Source of the DNA: Treponema sp. UBA3662
Lineage (GTDB): Bacteria; Spirochaetota; Spirochaetia; Treponematales; Treponemataceae
DNA length: 13,138 nt
Assembly (NCBI GenBank): GCA_002373205.1
Contig: DFJV01000155.1
Location: forward strand, 1-13,138
Direction: 5' to 3'
This document shows positions 6,060 through 13,134 of this stretch, piece by piece. The position numbers were made by a program, and so were the translations under genes. The notes under the pieces are model-generated. The model did not search any database and was not told the origin of the DNA. It saw only the letters and a program-made list of their open reading frames with translations. Positions within the stretch are counted from its first letter, which is position 1. Every line of letters begins with the position of its first letter.

Positions 6060-7766
6060 TTAAAGAAGTGACTGGCTTGAAATAGTTTCCAGTTCCCTTA
6101 TTGAAAATTGCGAAAGCGTTTCTTTTATAAGAGGAATCTGCTTTGGTGCCATGCTAAAGCGGCGGATTCCCATACCTGCCAAAATCATTGCACTTTCCCT
6201 GTTTCCGGCCATTTCTCCGCATACAGAAACAGGAATGTTGGCATTAGCAGAGGCCTTTATCGTGTTCTTTATAAGGCGCAGCACTGCAAGATGAAATTCA
6301 TTATAGTTTGGCGCAACCGTTGGATTTTCTCGGTCTATGCCAATCGTGTACTGGGTAAGGTCATTTGTTCCCAAAGAAAAGAATGCGCTGTGGGGAGCAA
6401 GGCAGTCTGCACAAATTGCGGCTGCTGCGGTTTCCACCATAATGCCTATTGGAATGTCCGGCTTAAAAGGAATCCCCTCTGCCTTAAGCGACATCTGAAC
6501 ACCTTTTGCAATACCAAGGGCAGTTTCAACCTGGGCAACGTCGGTAATCAGCGGCAAAAGAATGCGAAGGTTTCCGTAAAGACCTGCCCTGTAAAGAGCG
6601 CGTAACTGGGTGCGGAAAACGTTGGGGTAAAAAAGCGACATCCTTATTGCCCTCAAACCCATCAGAGGATTCTTTTCTGCAATAGAAGGTATGTCCTTGC
6701 TTGCAATCAGCTTGTCACCGCCAGCATCAAGAGTGCGGATTGTTACCGGACGGCCATCCATAATTTCCAAGACACGCTTGTATGCCTGAAACTGCAACTC
6801 TTCGCTTGTTGCGCTGCTAAAAGTCCCGCCTTCCTGGTTCATCGCCTGAATCTCGTTCATAAAAAGGAATTCCGTGCGGAAAAGGCCAATTCCGTCTGCA
6901 CCTTCTTCCAAAGCAAGCTCTGCTTCTTCCACGGTTCCTATGTTTGCATATATCTTAAAGCGGGTTCCGTCCTGAGTTTCTGCCACCTTGTCCTTAAACT
7001 TGTGCAGGGTGGCAAGATATTTTTGTTCCTGTAAAATCTTTTCTTCGTAGTCGGCAAGAGTCTTTTCATCCGGAGCATCAATCACCTCTCCGTGGGTGCC
7101 GTCCACAATCATCGTGGTTCCATCCTGAACCAGATTCGTTATGTTTCCAAGTCCAACAACAGCCGGAATTCCATAGCTCTTTGCAAGAATGGCAACATGG
7201 CTTGCAACACCGCCTTCCGTAAGTGCAAGCCCGGCAATTTTCCGCTTGCTAAGGATAACAGTGTCGCTGGTCTTCATTTCCTTTGCAACAATGATTGAAC
7301 CGTCGGGAACATCGTTTATGTTAAATGGATGGTAGTCCAGAAGAACATTCATGACCTTGCCAAAAACATCTTCTATGTCGTGGGAACGCTCGGCAAGATA
7401 ATCGTTTCCGCTGCTTCTTAGCTTTTGGGCATATTCTACGGTCTTTTTCTGGAGGATATATTCTACGTTATAAAGTTCCGCCTCCAGGGCCGCCTTCAAT
7501 TCCTTTGTAAAAACAGGATCCGTAAGCATAAGCTGGTAGGTCTCAAAAATAACGCGCTGAAGGTCTTCCGAACCAAGAGACTTTTGATGGCTCTCAATTT
7601 CTTCCTGAACATCTTCAACGGCATCTTCAAAACGCTTCCATTCTTCCGCCACGTCTTCTGAGGAAATTTTATTTTGAGGAATTACAAGCTCCTGACTTTC
7701 GGGCAGTATAAAAACTTTGCCAATTCCAATACCCCCGGCAGCAGAAATGCCTAGCATAACATTCAT
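6060..7766 (-). CDS. ptsI: Phosphoenolpyruvate-protein phosphotransferase (PTS Enzyme I)
   Basis: Enzyme I takes phosphate from PEP onto a histidine and passes it to HPr in the cytoplasm. The 568-residue protein has the N-terminal HPr-binding helical region, the phosphohistidine site in GGVASHVAILAKS (His190), the PEP-binding barrel with GIGLFRTEF and TIRTLDAGGDK, the metal/PEP segment SLGTNDLTQY, and the catalytic cysteine in VSVCGEMAG (Cys516). All key residues are present, so it should be active. No HPr or sugar permease gene is nearby. Known treponemes such as T. pallidum have Enzyme I, HPr, HPr kinase and EIIA-like proteins without a sugar permease, so a regulatory role is more likely than sugar uptake. 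It is the first gene of the cluster with der, merR and the Rsm22-like gene. The ATG at 7766 follows the promoter directly; the ATG at 7757 (residue 4) is also possible and fits typical Enzyme I starts. Confidence 0.95.
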   Translation of the reverse strand: MNVMLGISAAGGIGIGKVFILPESQELVIPQNKISSEDVAEEWKRFEDAVEDVQEEIESHQKSLGSEDLQRVIFETYQLMLTDPVFTKELKAALEAELYNVEYILQKKTVEYAQKLRSSGNDYLAERSHDIEDVFGKVMNVLLDYHPFNINDVPDGSIIVAKEMKTSDTVILSKRKIAGLALTEGGVASHVAILAKSYGIPAVVGLGNITNLVQDGTTMIVDGTHGEVIDAPDEKTLADYEEKILQEQKYLATLHKFKDKVAETQDGTRFKIYANIGTVEEAELALEEGADGIGLFRTEFLFMNEIQAMNQEGGTFSSATSEELQFQAYKRVLEIMDGRPVTIRTLDAGGDKLIASKDIPSIAEKNPLMGLRAIRMSLFYPNVFRTQLRALYRAGLYGNLRILLPLITDVAQVETALGIAKGVQMSLKAEGIPFKPDIPIGIMVETAAAAICADCLAPHSAFFSLGTNDLTQYTIGIDRENPTVAPNYNEFHLAVLRLIKNTIKASANANIPVSVCGEMAGNRESAMILAGMGIRRFSMAPKQIPLIKETLSQFSIRELETISSQSLL

Positions 7767-7773
7767 CGCTTCT

Positions 7774-7802
7774 ATAATATCAATAGTTCAATGAATAGTC
7801 AA
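7774..7802 (-). promoter_or_regulatory. Near-consensus sigma-70 promoter of ptsI, leaderless layout
   Basis: On the minus strand the -35 is TTGACT (7802-7797, 5/6), the spacer is exactly 17 bases, and the -10 is TATTAT (7779-7774, 5/6). The ATG of ptsI begins only seven bases after the -10, so transcription would start at, or one base before, the start codon. A direct repeat TTGACTATT / TTGAACTATT (7802-7794 and 7791-7782) covers the -35 and spacer and could be an operator. Confidence 0.65.
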
Positions 7803-7882
7803 CGATAGGTTTTTTCTCTTTTTTCTGTGGCAGCTACTTTTTTAACAAAAAATATATTTTAAGTTACATTTAAGGCATCTTT

Positions 7883-7975
7883 TAGGGGCTTTCCGGGGTT
7901 CCGCGGGTCCCTTCCCGCTCCATTGCTCCACTTCGTTCCGCAACCCGCTAGCGCGGGCCCCTACAATCCCTGCCA
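7883..7975. repeat. Dispersed intergenic repeat, copy 2, bounded by TAGGGGC/GCCCCTA
   Basis: This GC-rich block between the divergent ptsI and hutH promoters is closed by a 7-bp inverted repeat, TAGGGGC (7883-7889) and GCCCCTA (7957-7963). Inside, GCGGGT (7903-7908) pairs with ACCCGC (7943-7948), or alternatively GCGGG pairs with CCCGC (7914-7918). Its left half matches 1229-1260. It sits between two promoters and could act as a transcription or supercoiling barrier, but no function can be shown. Confidence 0.55.
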
Positions 7976-8021
7976 TGTCTTAATATGCTAAGACGTTTTA
8001 ACAGTTCTCCAATTTGCTTTC

Positions 8022-8050
8022 TTGCAATTTTTTCCTATATATAAGATAAT
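8022..8050 (+). promoter_or_regulatory. Predicted promoter of the ammonia-lyase gene, leaderless layout
   Basis: The -35 is TTGCAA (8022-8027, 4/6), the spacer is 17 bases, and the -10 is GATAAT (8045-8050, 5/6). Seven bases then separate it from the ATG at 8058. No Shine-Dalgarno sequence is present in the AT-rich stretch before the ATG. The spacing is the same as at ptsI on the other strand. Confidence 0.5.
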
Positions 8051-8057
8051 CATTTTT

Positions 8058-9635
8058 ATGAAGACAATTACAGTAGACGGTCAATCCTTAACCATAGAAA
8101 AAGTATGCCAAGTTGCCGAAGGAAAAGCCGGAGTGGCACTTTCGGAAGAAAAATCATTTTGGGAAACCCTGCGAAAATCCCGCGAATTCCTTATGAGCTA
8201 CATTGCAAAGGGCTTACCCACTTACGGCGTTACCACAGGATTCGGCGATTCCTGCGACGGACAGGTGAACCCGGAAAAAGCCGCCGCCCTGCAGCATTCA
8301 ATCGTAAGCTACCACGGAATAGGCCTTGGGCCAAAATTTGACAGGGAAACAGGACGCGCAGTTGTTCTTTGCCGCCTAAACTCCAACGTAAAAGGAGGCC
8401 ATTCTGCAATCAGGGAAGAGCTTGCCCGCATGATGGAAACCCTCTTAAACAAGGACATAATTCCCGTAATCCCTCAGCTGGGCTCTGTCGGTGCATCAGG
8501 AGACCTTACGCCCCTAGCCTACCTGGGTGCCGTAATGTACGGAGAGCGGGACGTATACTACAAGGGCAAAATCGTGCCCACAATGCAGGCCTTTGAAGCA
8601 GAAGGCATAAAACCCCTTCCTCTGGAGGCAAAAGAAGGCCTTGCAATTATGAACGGAACATCTGTAATGACGGCAGTTGCAGCCCTTGCATGGAAAAAGG
8701 CAGAGCGCCTTGCAAACCTTTCGGACTTTTTAACGGCAGCCGCATCGGAAATCCTTCAGGGAAAAGACGTGCCCTTCCGCGCAAAGGTCAGTTCAATAAA
8801 AAACCATCCGGGCCAGTGCGAAAGTGCAGCCTACATCTACAATATTGTAAAAGATGCAAAGCGGGTCTACAACTACGAAGAATTCCTTAACTCCATGAAG
8901 GCAATAGGCAACAAGGGCTACCGCAAGACAGAAAAAAAGATTCAGGACCGCTATTCAATACGCTGCGCACCCCAGATTAACGGCGTACTCCGCGACACCC
9001 TGCATTTTACCCACGACCTCATAGAACAGGAGCTAAATTCCGCAAACGACAACCCCCTTGTGGACATAGAAAGCCAGAGCCTTTTTAACACGGGCAATTT
9101 TTACGGCGGCCACATCTGCGCAAGCTGCGACTACCTCCGCATAGCCCTTGCAAACATAAGCGACCTTGCAGACAAGCAGGCAGAGCTTTTAATAGACGGC
9201 AAATTCAACGGCCTTACGCCAAACCTCATTCCTGTTACAAAAGAAGACGACCCACAGGCAGGCCTCCGCTTTGGCTTTAAGGCGGCACAGATTACAATGA
9301 GCGCCATCCGCGGGGAAGTTCAGACATACGCAGCTCCGGTCAGCATAACAAGCGCACCAACAGAGGCACTCAACCAAGACAAGGTTTCCATGGGAACCAT
9401 TTCTGCCCGCCACTTGGCAGAAGAAATAGAGCTTATTTTCCTTCAGTTTGCAGTACACGTGCTAGCCGTATGCCAAGCCATGGATATTGTAGGAAAAGAC
9501 CAGTTCAGCCCCTTCCTGCAAAAGGTTTACGCAGAAGTAAGAAAGATTTCTTCCTTTGTAGAAGATGACCGCGCACTGGACAAAGAAGCGGAAGCACTTG
9601 CCATCTGGCTAAAGCAGACGGAACTGTTCACCTAA
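8058..9635 (+). CDS. hutH: Aromatic amino acid ammonia-lyase, HutH (histidine ammonia-lyase) family
   Basis: This 525-residue MIO-type lyase removes ammonia from an aromatic amino acid: histidine to urocanate in HutH, tyrosine or phenylalanine to cinnamates in relatives. The MIO cofactor triad is Ala146-Ser147-Gly148 in GSVGASGDLTPLAY, the catalytic Tyr56 is in TYGVTTGFG, and YSIRCAPQ and the LNSANDNP segment complete the active site. The selectivity pair is Tyr85-His86 (IVSYHG), where histidases usually have Ser-His, tyrosine lyases His-Leu and phenylalanine lyases Phe-Leu. The later motif is NQDKVSMG (Gln440), where histidases have EDHVSM with a catalytic Glu. The substrate is therefore uncertain. 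No hutU, hutI or other histidine-degradation gene is adjacent. I start at ATG 8058; the upstream in-frame TTG at 8022 overlaps the promoter and adds a non-family tail. The end converges with folP 23 bases away. The symbol denotes the family rather than a proven substrate. Confidence 0.85.
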   Translation: MKTITVDGQSLTIEKVCQVAEGKAGVALSEEKSFWETLRKSREFLMSYIAKGLPTYGVTTGFGDSCDGQVNPEKAAALQHSIVSYHGIGLGPKFDRETGRAVVLCRLNSNVKGGHSAIREELARMMETLLNKDIIPVIPQLGSVGASGDLTPLAYLGAVMYGERDVYYKGKIVPTMQAFEAEGIKPLPLEAKEGLAIMNGTSVMTAVAALAWKKAERLANLSDFLTAAASEILQGKDVPFRAKVSSIKNHPGQCESAAYIYNIVKDAKRVYNYEEFLNSMKAIGNKGYRKTEKKIQDRYSIRCAPQINGVLRDTLHFTHDLIEQELNSANDNPLVDIESQSLFNTGNFYGGHICASCDYLRIALANISDLADKQAELLIDGKFNGLTPNLIPVTKEDDPQAGLRFGFKAAQITMSAIRGEVQTYAAPVSITSAPTEALNQDKVSMGTISARHLAEEIELIFLQFAVHVLAVCQAMDIVGKDQFSPFLQKVYAEVRKISSFVEDDRALDKEAEALAIWLKQTELFT

Positions 9636-9658
9636 TGCCAGCCTACTAGCTATTGGTG

Positions 9659-10477
9659 TCAGCTCAAGGCCTTTAGGAGCAAAAGACTGTCCCTGGTGGC
9701 GGCAACATCGTGAACGCGGACCCAGCTGGCACCTTTTTGAACCGCAATCATGTCCGCAGCAAGGGTCCCCCAGAGACGCTCATCTTCCTTACGGCCTGTA
9801 ATTGCACCAATGCAGGTCTTTCTGGAAAGTGCCATCATCACGGGGTATTTTCCAGCACAAAGCCTTCCGCAGTTCTTTATAAGGGCAATGTTGGCTTCCA
9901 AGTCTTTACCAAAGCCAATTCCCGGATCCACAATTATTTTTTCCTTTGCAATACCGGCACTCTCCGCAAAGACTGCCCTCTCCCGCAAAAAGGAATCCAC
10001 TTCCATAAAGGCATCTTCATAACCGCCGTTATTCTGCATGGTGGAAGGAATGCCCCTCTTGTGCATAAGTATTACAGGCAGTTTCTTTTGCGAACAAAAT
10101 TCAGCAAGAGAAGGCTGGTCCAGCAAGGCTGAAACATCGTTTAGAATGTCTGCACCTTCTTCAAAAGCGGCCTTCATTACGCCAAGCTTTCTTGTGTCCA
10201 CGGAGATTGGAATATTACTTGTCTTTCGGATTTGCCTTATTAGCGGAACAACACGGCCAATTTCTTCTTCTTCGCTAACATAAGAAGAACCGGGCCTTGT
10301 GCTTTCACCGCCAATGTCAAGAACGTCTGCACCCTCGTCTATCAGTTGCAAGGCACGGTCAATTCCGCCACGACTGGAAGCATAAAAACTGTCCGGCGTA
10401 GCGTTTACAATCCCCATAATAAAAGCGGGAAGTTCCGTAGAAATTTCTCTGTCTGCCAAGTTAAATTTTAAATTCAT
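9659..10477 (-). CDS. folP: Dihydropteroate synthase
   Basis: DHPS joins para-aminobenzoate to the pterin pyrophosphate in folate synthesis and is the target of sulfonamides. The 272 residues form a complete TIM-barrel enzyme: MGIVNATPDSF (21-31), GGESTRPGS (56-64), SVDTRK (Asp94), NDVSA (113-117), LMHKRG (137-142), DPGIGFGK (184-191), SRKTCIG (Lys220) and RVHDV (Arg254, His256). Loop 1 reads SFYASSRGG instead of the common SFSDGG, a variant I recall from Bacteroidetes-type enzymes. GGAAGA six bases before the ATG is a good ribosome binding site. No other folate genes are nearby. It lies downstream of the chemotaxis receptor gene on the same strand, with hairpins between them, so it may depend on read-through or on an unseen promoter in the gap. 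Confidence 0.95.
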   Translation of the reverse strand: MNLKFNLADREISTELPAFIMGIVNATPDSFYASSRGGIDRALQLIDEGADVLDIGGESTRPGSSYVSEEEEIGRVVPLIRQIRKTSNIPISVDTRKLGVMKAAFEEGADILNDVSALLDQPSLAEFCSQKKLPVILMHKRGIPSTMQNNGGYEDAFMEVDSFLRERAVFAESAGIAKEKIIVDPGIGFGKDLEANIALIKNCGRLCAGKYPVMMALSRKTCIGAITGRKEDERLWGTLAADMIAVQKGASWVRVHDVAATRDSLLLLKALS

Positions 10478-10498
10478 TTTTTATCTTCCAAAATTAAC

Positions 10499-10548
10499 AA
10501 CCCCGCCGCAAAGCAGTAAGCTGTTTTGAAGCGGGGTTGCTTGCAACC
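10499..10548 (-). promoter_or_regulatory. Competing hairpins in the folP leader
   Basis: Read toward folP, GGTTGC (10548-10543) can pair with GCAACC (10540-10535), while AACCCCGC (10538-10531) can pair with GCGGGGTT (10506-10499). The two stems share the bases 10535-10538, so only one can form. The second stem (8 bp) is followed by GTTAATTTT, a weak T-rich tail, and then the folP ribosome binding site. It may be a weak terminator for the upstream receptor gene, an attenuator, or simply another palindromic repeat. Confidence 0.4.
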
Positions 10549-10604
10549 AATTTCAGGGGCTATGTTTCTTAGCAAACAAAACCAGTGTCTGCCTACATAC
10601 ATAG

Positions 10605-10625
10605 ATTCCGGGTCAAGCCCGGAAT
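10605..10625. repeat. Small palindromic repeat (8-bp stem, 5-base loop), copy 1
   Basis: ATTCCGGG and CCCGGAAT form a perfect 8-bp stem around the loop TCAAG. It lies ten bases beyond the stop codon of the receptor gene. The same context (CATAGATT-stem-GAATGAC) recurs at 13015-13043 with matched changes in the stem. It lacks a T-run, so it is not a classical terminator but could block exonucleases at the mRNA end. Confidence 0.8.
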
Positions 10626-10635
10626 GACGTGCAAA

Positions 10636-12753
10636 TTAAACCTTAAAGAGGTCAATCTGGCTACCAATCTTGCTGATTGAATTCTGTACGTTCTGGGAAA
10701 TGTCGTTGAGCTGCATACCAGTCTCGTTAATCTTGCGAGCACCAGATGCCATCTCGTCCATACTCTGCATCATTCCATCGGTAGCATCGCGCAAAGAATT
10801 CATCTCGTGAACAATGCGTGAACTCTTTTCTGCCATTTCCTGTGAAGCCGTGTGAACCTGTGCGGTACTATCGTTCATGTTCTTAAGGGCCTCGCTAATC
10901 TGGCGGCTACCAGAATTCTGCTCTTCCATAGCAGCCTTAATCTGCATAACAAGCTCATCTGTCTGCTTAATCTTGTTGGTAACAGAAGTAAAGGCTTCGC
11001 TTGCGTCGTTGGAAGCAGATGCAACGGAAACAATAGAATCCTTAATATTGTTAAGCTGTTCACCGATTGTCTTTGACTGTGAAGAAGAAGTTTCGGAAAG
11101 CTTACGGATTTCGTCTGCAACAACAGAGAAGCCCTTACCAGCCTCACCAGCGTGGGCAGCTTCAATAGCGGCGTTCATAGCAAGAAGGTTTGTCTGCTCA
11201 GCAATGCTTGAGATTGCAAGGTTAGCTTCCTGAAGCATTTCTGACTGGGTTTCTATCTGGCGGATACGCTCGTTAACGTCCTGCTGCTTTGCAAAACCAG
11301 TCTGTGCATCCGCATTAAGCGTTGTAAACTGGTCTGCCATCTTATCTACAGACTGGTTTACAGAAGAAATGTTGCTAATCATCTCTTCTACAGCGGCAGA
11401 AGCCTGTGTAACACCTGTTGCCTGGCTTTCGATAAGGTTGCTTACCTGTGAAATTGTAGAAGAAACACCCCTAACAGCATCAACTGTCTGTCCTACAGTC
11501 ATGTTCTGGGAAGAAATCTGCTTGTGGACGCTTTCTATGTTGGCAATAATCTGGGTGATTGCGCTTGCAGTGTCATGGGTTGAATTTGAAAGGTCAATAC
11601 CCGTGGTGTTAAGCTCAACATTGGTTTCCTTAATTTCCTTAACGATTTTCTGCAGCTTGTCACAGAAGGCGTCAAAGTGGATGATAAGGTCTCCAATTTC
11701 GTCACGCACAAGGAGCTTTACGCGGCGGCTAAGGTTTGCATCTTCGGATTCAAGTTCAACAAGAACCTTGGTAATGTTGTTAAGACGCCACATAAGCCAT
11801 CTTACAAAGCGGCCACCAAAGAATATTGCTATAAGGAATACAAGCAGGGAAATAGGAATAACAACCTTAAGGGTTGCATTCTTTACCTGTCCAATAACAG
11901 CAAGGCTCTTTGCAACAAAGAACATACCGACAACCTTGCCTTCATGATTCTTAAGCGGAATATAGACACAGAAGTAGTCCTTACCACCAATTATAAGCTC
12001 ACCGTTAAAGCGGACACCCTTGTTGAATACGTTGTCAAGAACGTGCTTGTCTTCCTGCTTGGTACCAGTCAGCTTCTTTCCGTTCATATCCGTAAGCGTA
12101 GTGTTTACGCGGACATTTTCGCGGAAAATAGTACAGTCCATATTGAATATATTGTTAACAGCCGGAAGCAAAGAACCGCCAACCAAGTCGTAGGCAACCA
12201 TAACCGCACCTATAATCTTTCCGTCATTGCGTATAGGAGCCGCACAAACCATTACAAAGTCATCGTTAGCAGCCCAACCGTAGGACTTTACGACATTACC
12301 TGCAAGGGCTGGCTTTAGCGTTGAACTTTGCGTAAGGTCAAAGCTTTCGCCCATACCAACGGCTCCACCGGGAACAATCTTACCCTTTGCATCCGTTACC
12401 GCAACACGTTCAATCTCAAAACCGGGAACCATGCCCTGCAGTATTTTTTGCAGCCTGGCCGAATCATGCTCTTCCAAGCATTCTATAACATCATAAGACT
12501 GTGACAGGGAAAGCGCGGCTCCGTAAAGGGTCTTCATCCAGTCTTCAAGGATGAATTCCACACCGTCGGCTGCCTCTTTTAGAGTATTCTTAGTATCTGT
12601 GCGGAGGTTTCTGTTAAAAATATAAATGGAAATAAATGCAATTCCAAGGCAGCAAACAAGCGCAACCGCACCAATAACGGCAGTAAGTTTTGTTGCAATC
12701 TGAACGTTGCGCTTTGCATTTGTATCAAAGCGATTCAATTCTTTTATCGCCAT
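10636..12753 (-). CDS. Methyl-accepting chemotaxis protein
   Basis: This 705-residue transmembrane chemoreceptor signals to CheA/CheW. TM1 covers about residues 23-46. The periplasmic part (about 47-295) looks like a Cache-type sensor with a proximal region (ADGVEFILEDW, then PAS-like strands DAKGKIVPGG and IIGAVMVAYD) and a second part ending in DYFCVYIPLK and VGMFFVAKS. TM2 is about residues 297-319, followed by a HAMP linker (NNITKVLVELESEDANLSRR) and a long helical signalling domain. The highly conserved hairpin tip EQTNLLAMNAAIEAAHAGEAGKGFSVVADEIRKLSE begins at Glu519. No C-terminal CheR-tethering pentapeptide is seen. The ligand is unknown; Cache sensors often bind small organic acids or amino acids. 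It has its own promoter and a strong AGGAG ribosome binding site. No che genes are adjacent, as is common for receptor genes scattered through spirochaete genomes. Confidence 0.95.
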   Translation of the reverse strand: MAIKELNRFDTNAKRNVQIATKLTAVIGAVALVCCLGIAFISIYIFNRNLRTDTKNTLKEAADGVEFILEDWMKTLYGAALSLSQSYDVIECLEEHDSARLQKILQGMVPGFEIERVAVTDAKGKIVPGGAVGMGESFDLTQSSTLKPALAGNVVKSYGWAANDDFVMVCAAPIRNDGKIIGAVMVAYDLVGGSLLPAVNNIFNMDCTIFRENVRVNTTLTDMNGKKLTGTKQEDKHVLDNVFNKGVRFNGELIIGGKDYFCVYIPLKNHEGKVVGMFFVAKSLAVIGQVKNATLKVVIPISLLVFLIAIFFGGRFVRWLMWRLNNITKVLVELESEDANLSRRVKLLVRDEIGDLIIHFDAFCDKLQKIVKEIKETNVELNTTGIDLSNSTHDTASAITQIIANIESVHKQISSQNMTVGQTVDAVRGVSSTISQVSNLIESQATGVTQASAAVEEMISNISSVNQSVDKMADQFTTLNADAQTGFAKQQDVNERIRQIETQSEMLQEANLAISSIAEQTNLLAMNAAIEAAHAGEAGKGFSVVADEIRKLSETSSSQSKTIGEQLNNIKDSIVSVASASNDASEAFTSVTNKIKQTDELVMQIKAAMEEQNSGSRQISEALKNMNDSTAQVHTASQEMAEKSSRIVHEMNSLRDATDGMMQSMDEMASGARKINETGMQLNDISQNVQNSISKIGSQIDLFKV

Positions 12754-12757
12754 AAAA

Positions 12758-12827
12758 ACTCCTAAACATCCAATATATGGAATCTAAAATTTTTCTTAAT
12801 TATACTATGAAAATACAAATCAGTCTA
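12758..12827 (-). promoter_or_regulatory. Promoter and ribosome binding site of the chemoreceptor gene
   Basis: On the minus strand the -35 is TAGACT (12827-12822, 4/6), the spacer is 17 bases, and the -10 is a perfect TATAAT (12804-12799). A leader of roughly 40 bases follows, with AGGAGT (12763-12758) close before the ATG at 12753. This conventional layout contrasts with the leaderless layout of three other genes here. Confidence 0.7.
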
Positions 12828-12892
12828 CATTAAAATAGCCGAATTTTCAGAATTCCCCAAGGGGGAAGGTCTTCCGCTACCCCTTCTCCTAG

Positions 12893-12921
12893 CACAAACA
12901 AAGCAAGTGCGTATGTTTGTG
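12893..12921. repeat. Stem-loop CACAAACA/TGTTTGTG
   Basis: A perfect 8-bp inverted repeat (12893-12900 and 12914-12921) surrounds a 13-base loop, and GCCCCTAAAA follows directly. GCAC (12892-12895) and GTGC (12907-12910) offer a competing pairing. The GCCCCTA flank recalls the end of the repeat at 7957-7963. Confidence 0.55.
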
Positions 12922-12986
12922 GCCCCTAAAACCCCGGTATTCAACAACATTTAATATCGGAAAAAAGGGACATACTTATTACTGCC

Positions 12987-13061
12987 CAAAAATTGCCGTC
13001 CCCACGCTAACATTCATAGATTCTGAGTCAAGCTCAGAATGACAGCTCAAAAATTGCCGTC
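12987..13061. repeat. 14-base direct repeat CAAAAATTGCCGTC
   Basis: Identical 14-mers lie at 12987-13000 and 13048-13061, 61 bases apart, on either side of palindromic copy 2. This could mean duplication of the flank together with the palindrome, or a composite repeat unit. Confidence 0.75.
13020..13040. repeat. Small palindromic repeat (8-bp stem, 5-base loop), copy 2
   Basis: ATTCTGAG and CTCAGAAT form a perfect 8-bp stem around TCAAG, the same loop as copy 1 at 10605-10625. Relative to copy 1, two positions in each arm differ and all changes preserve pairing. The flanks CATAGATT and GAATGAC are shared. Confidence 0.8.
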
Positions 13062-13076
13062 ACCCCCGAATTTGTC

Positions 13077-13097
13077 ACCCTGAACTTGTTTCAGGGT
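13077..13097. repeat. Small palindromic repeat, copy 3, opposite orientation
   Basis: ACCCTGAA and TTCAGGGT form an 8-bp stem around CTTGT. Read on the other strand the loop is ACAAG, close to the TCAAG loop of the other copies, so this appears to be the same class inverted. GTCA precedes it, as on the matching side of the other copies. Confidence 0.7.
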
Positions 13098-13117
13098 CTG
13101 TCCCTCCATTCAACCAT

Positions 13118-13134
13118 GGTTCGACAGGCTCACC
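13118..13134. repeat. Imperfect palindrome GGTTCGACAGGCTCACC
   Basis: GGT and ACC at the ends and an inner G-C pair surround ACAGG. I recall very similar motifs (CTTCGACAAGCTCAGG-like) as short repeats between genes in many unrelated bacteria. The window ends four bases later, so the full unit may be cut. Confidence 0.45.

Noticed and set aside
8022..8057. TTG start 12 codons upstream of the ammonia-lyase ATG
   Set aside because: The added residues are not family-like and the TTG is part of the predicted -35 box.
8058..9635. A histidine-utilisation operon
   Set aside because: Only the lyase is present; the neighbours are ptsI and folP, and no hutU, hutI or ftcD-like gene is in the window.
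11369..12318. Long plus-strand open frames opposite the chemoreceptor gene
   Set aside because: They are shadows of a clear methyl-accepting chemotaxis protein; no independent ribosome binding site or domain is visible.
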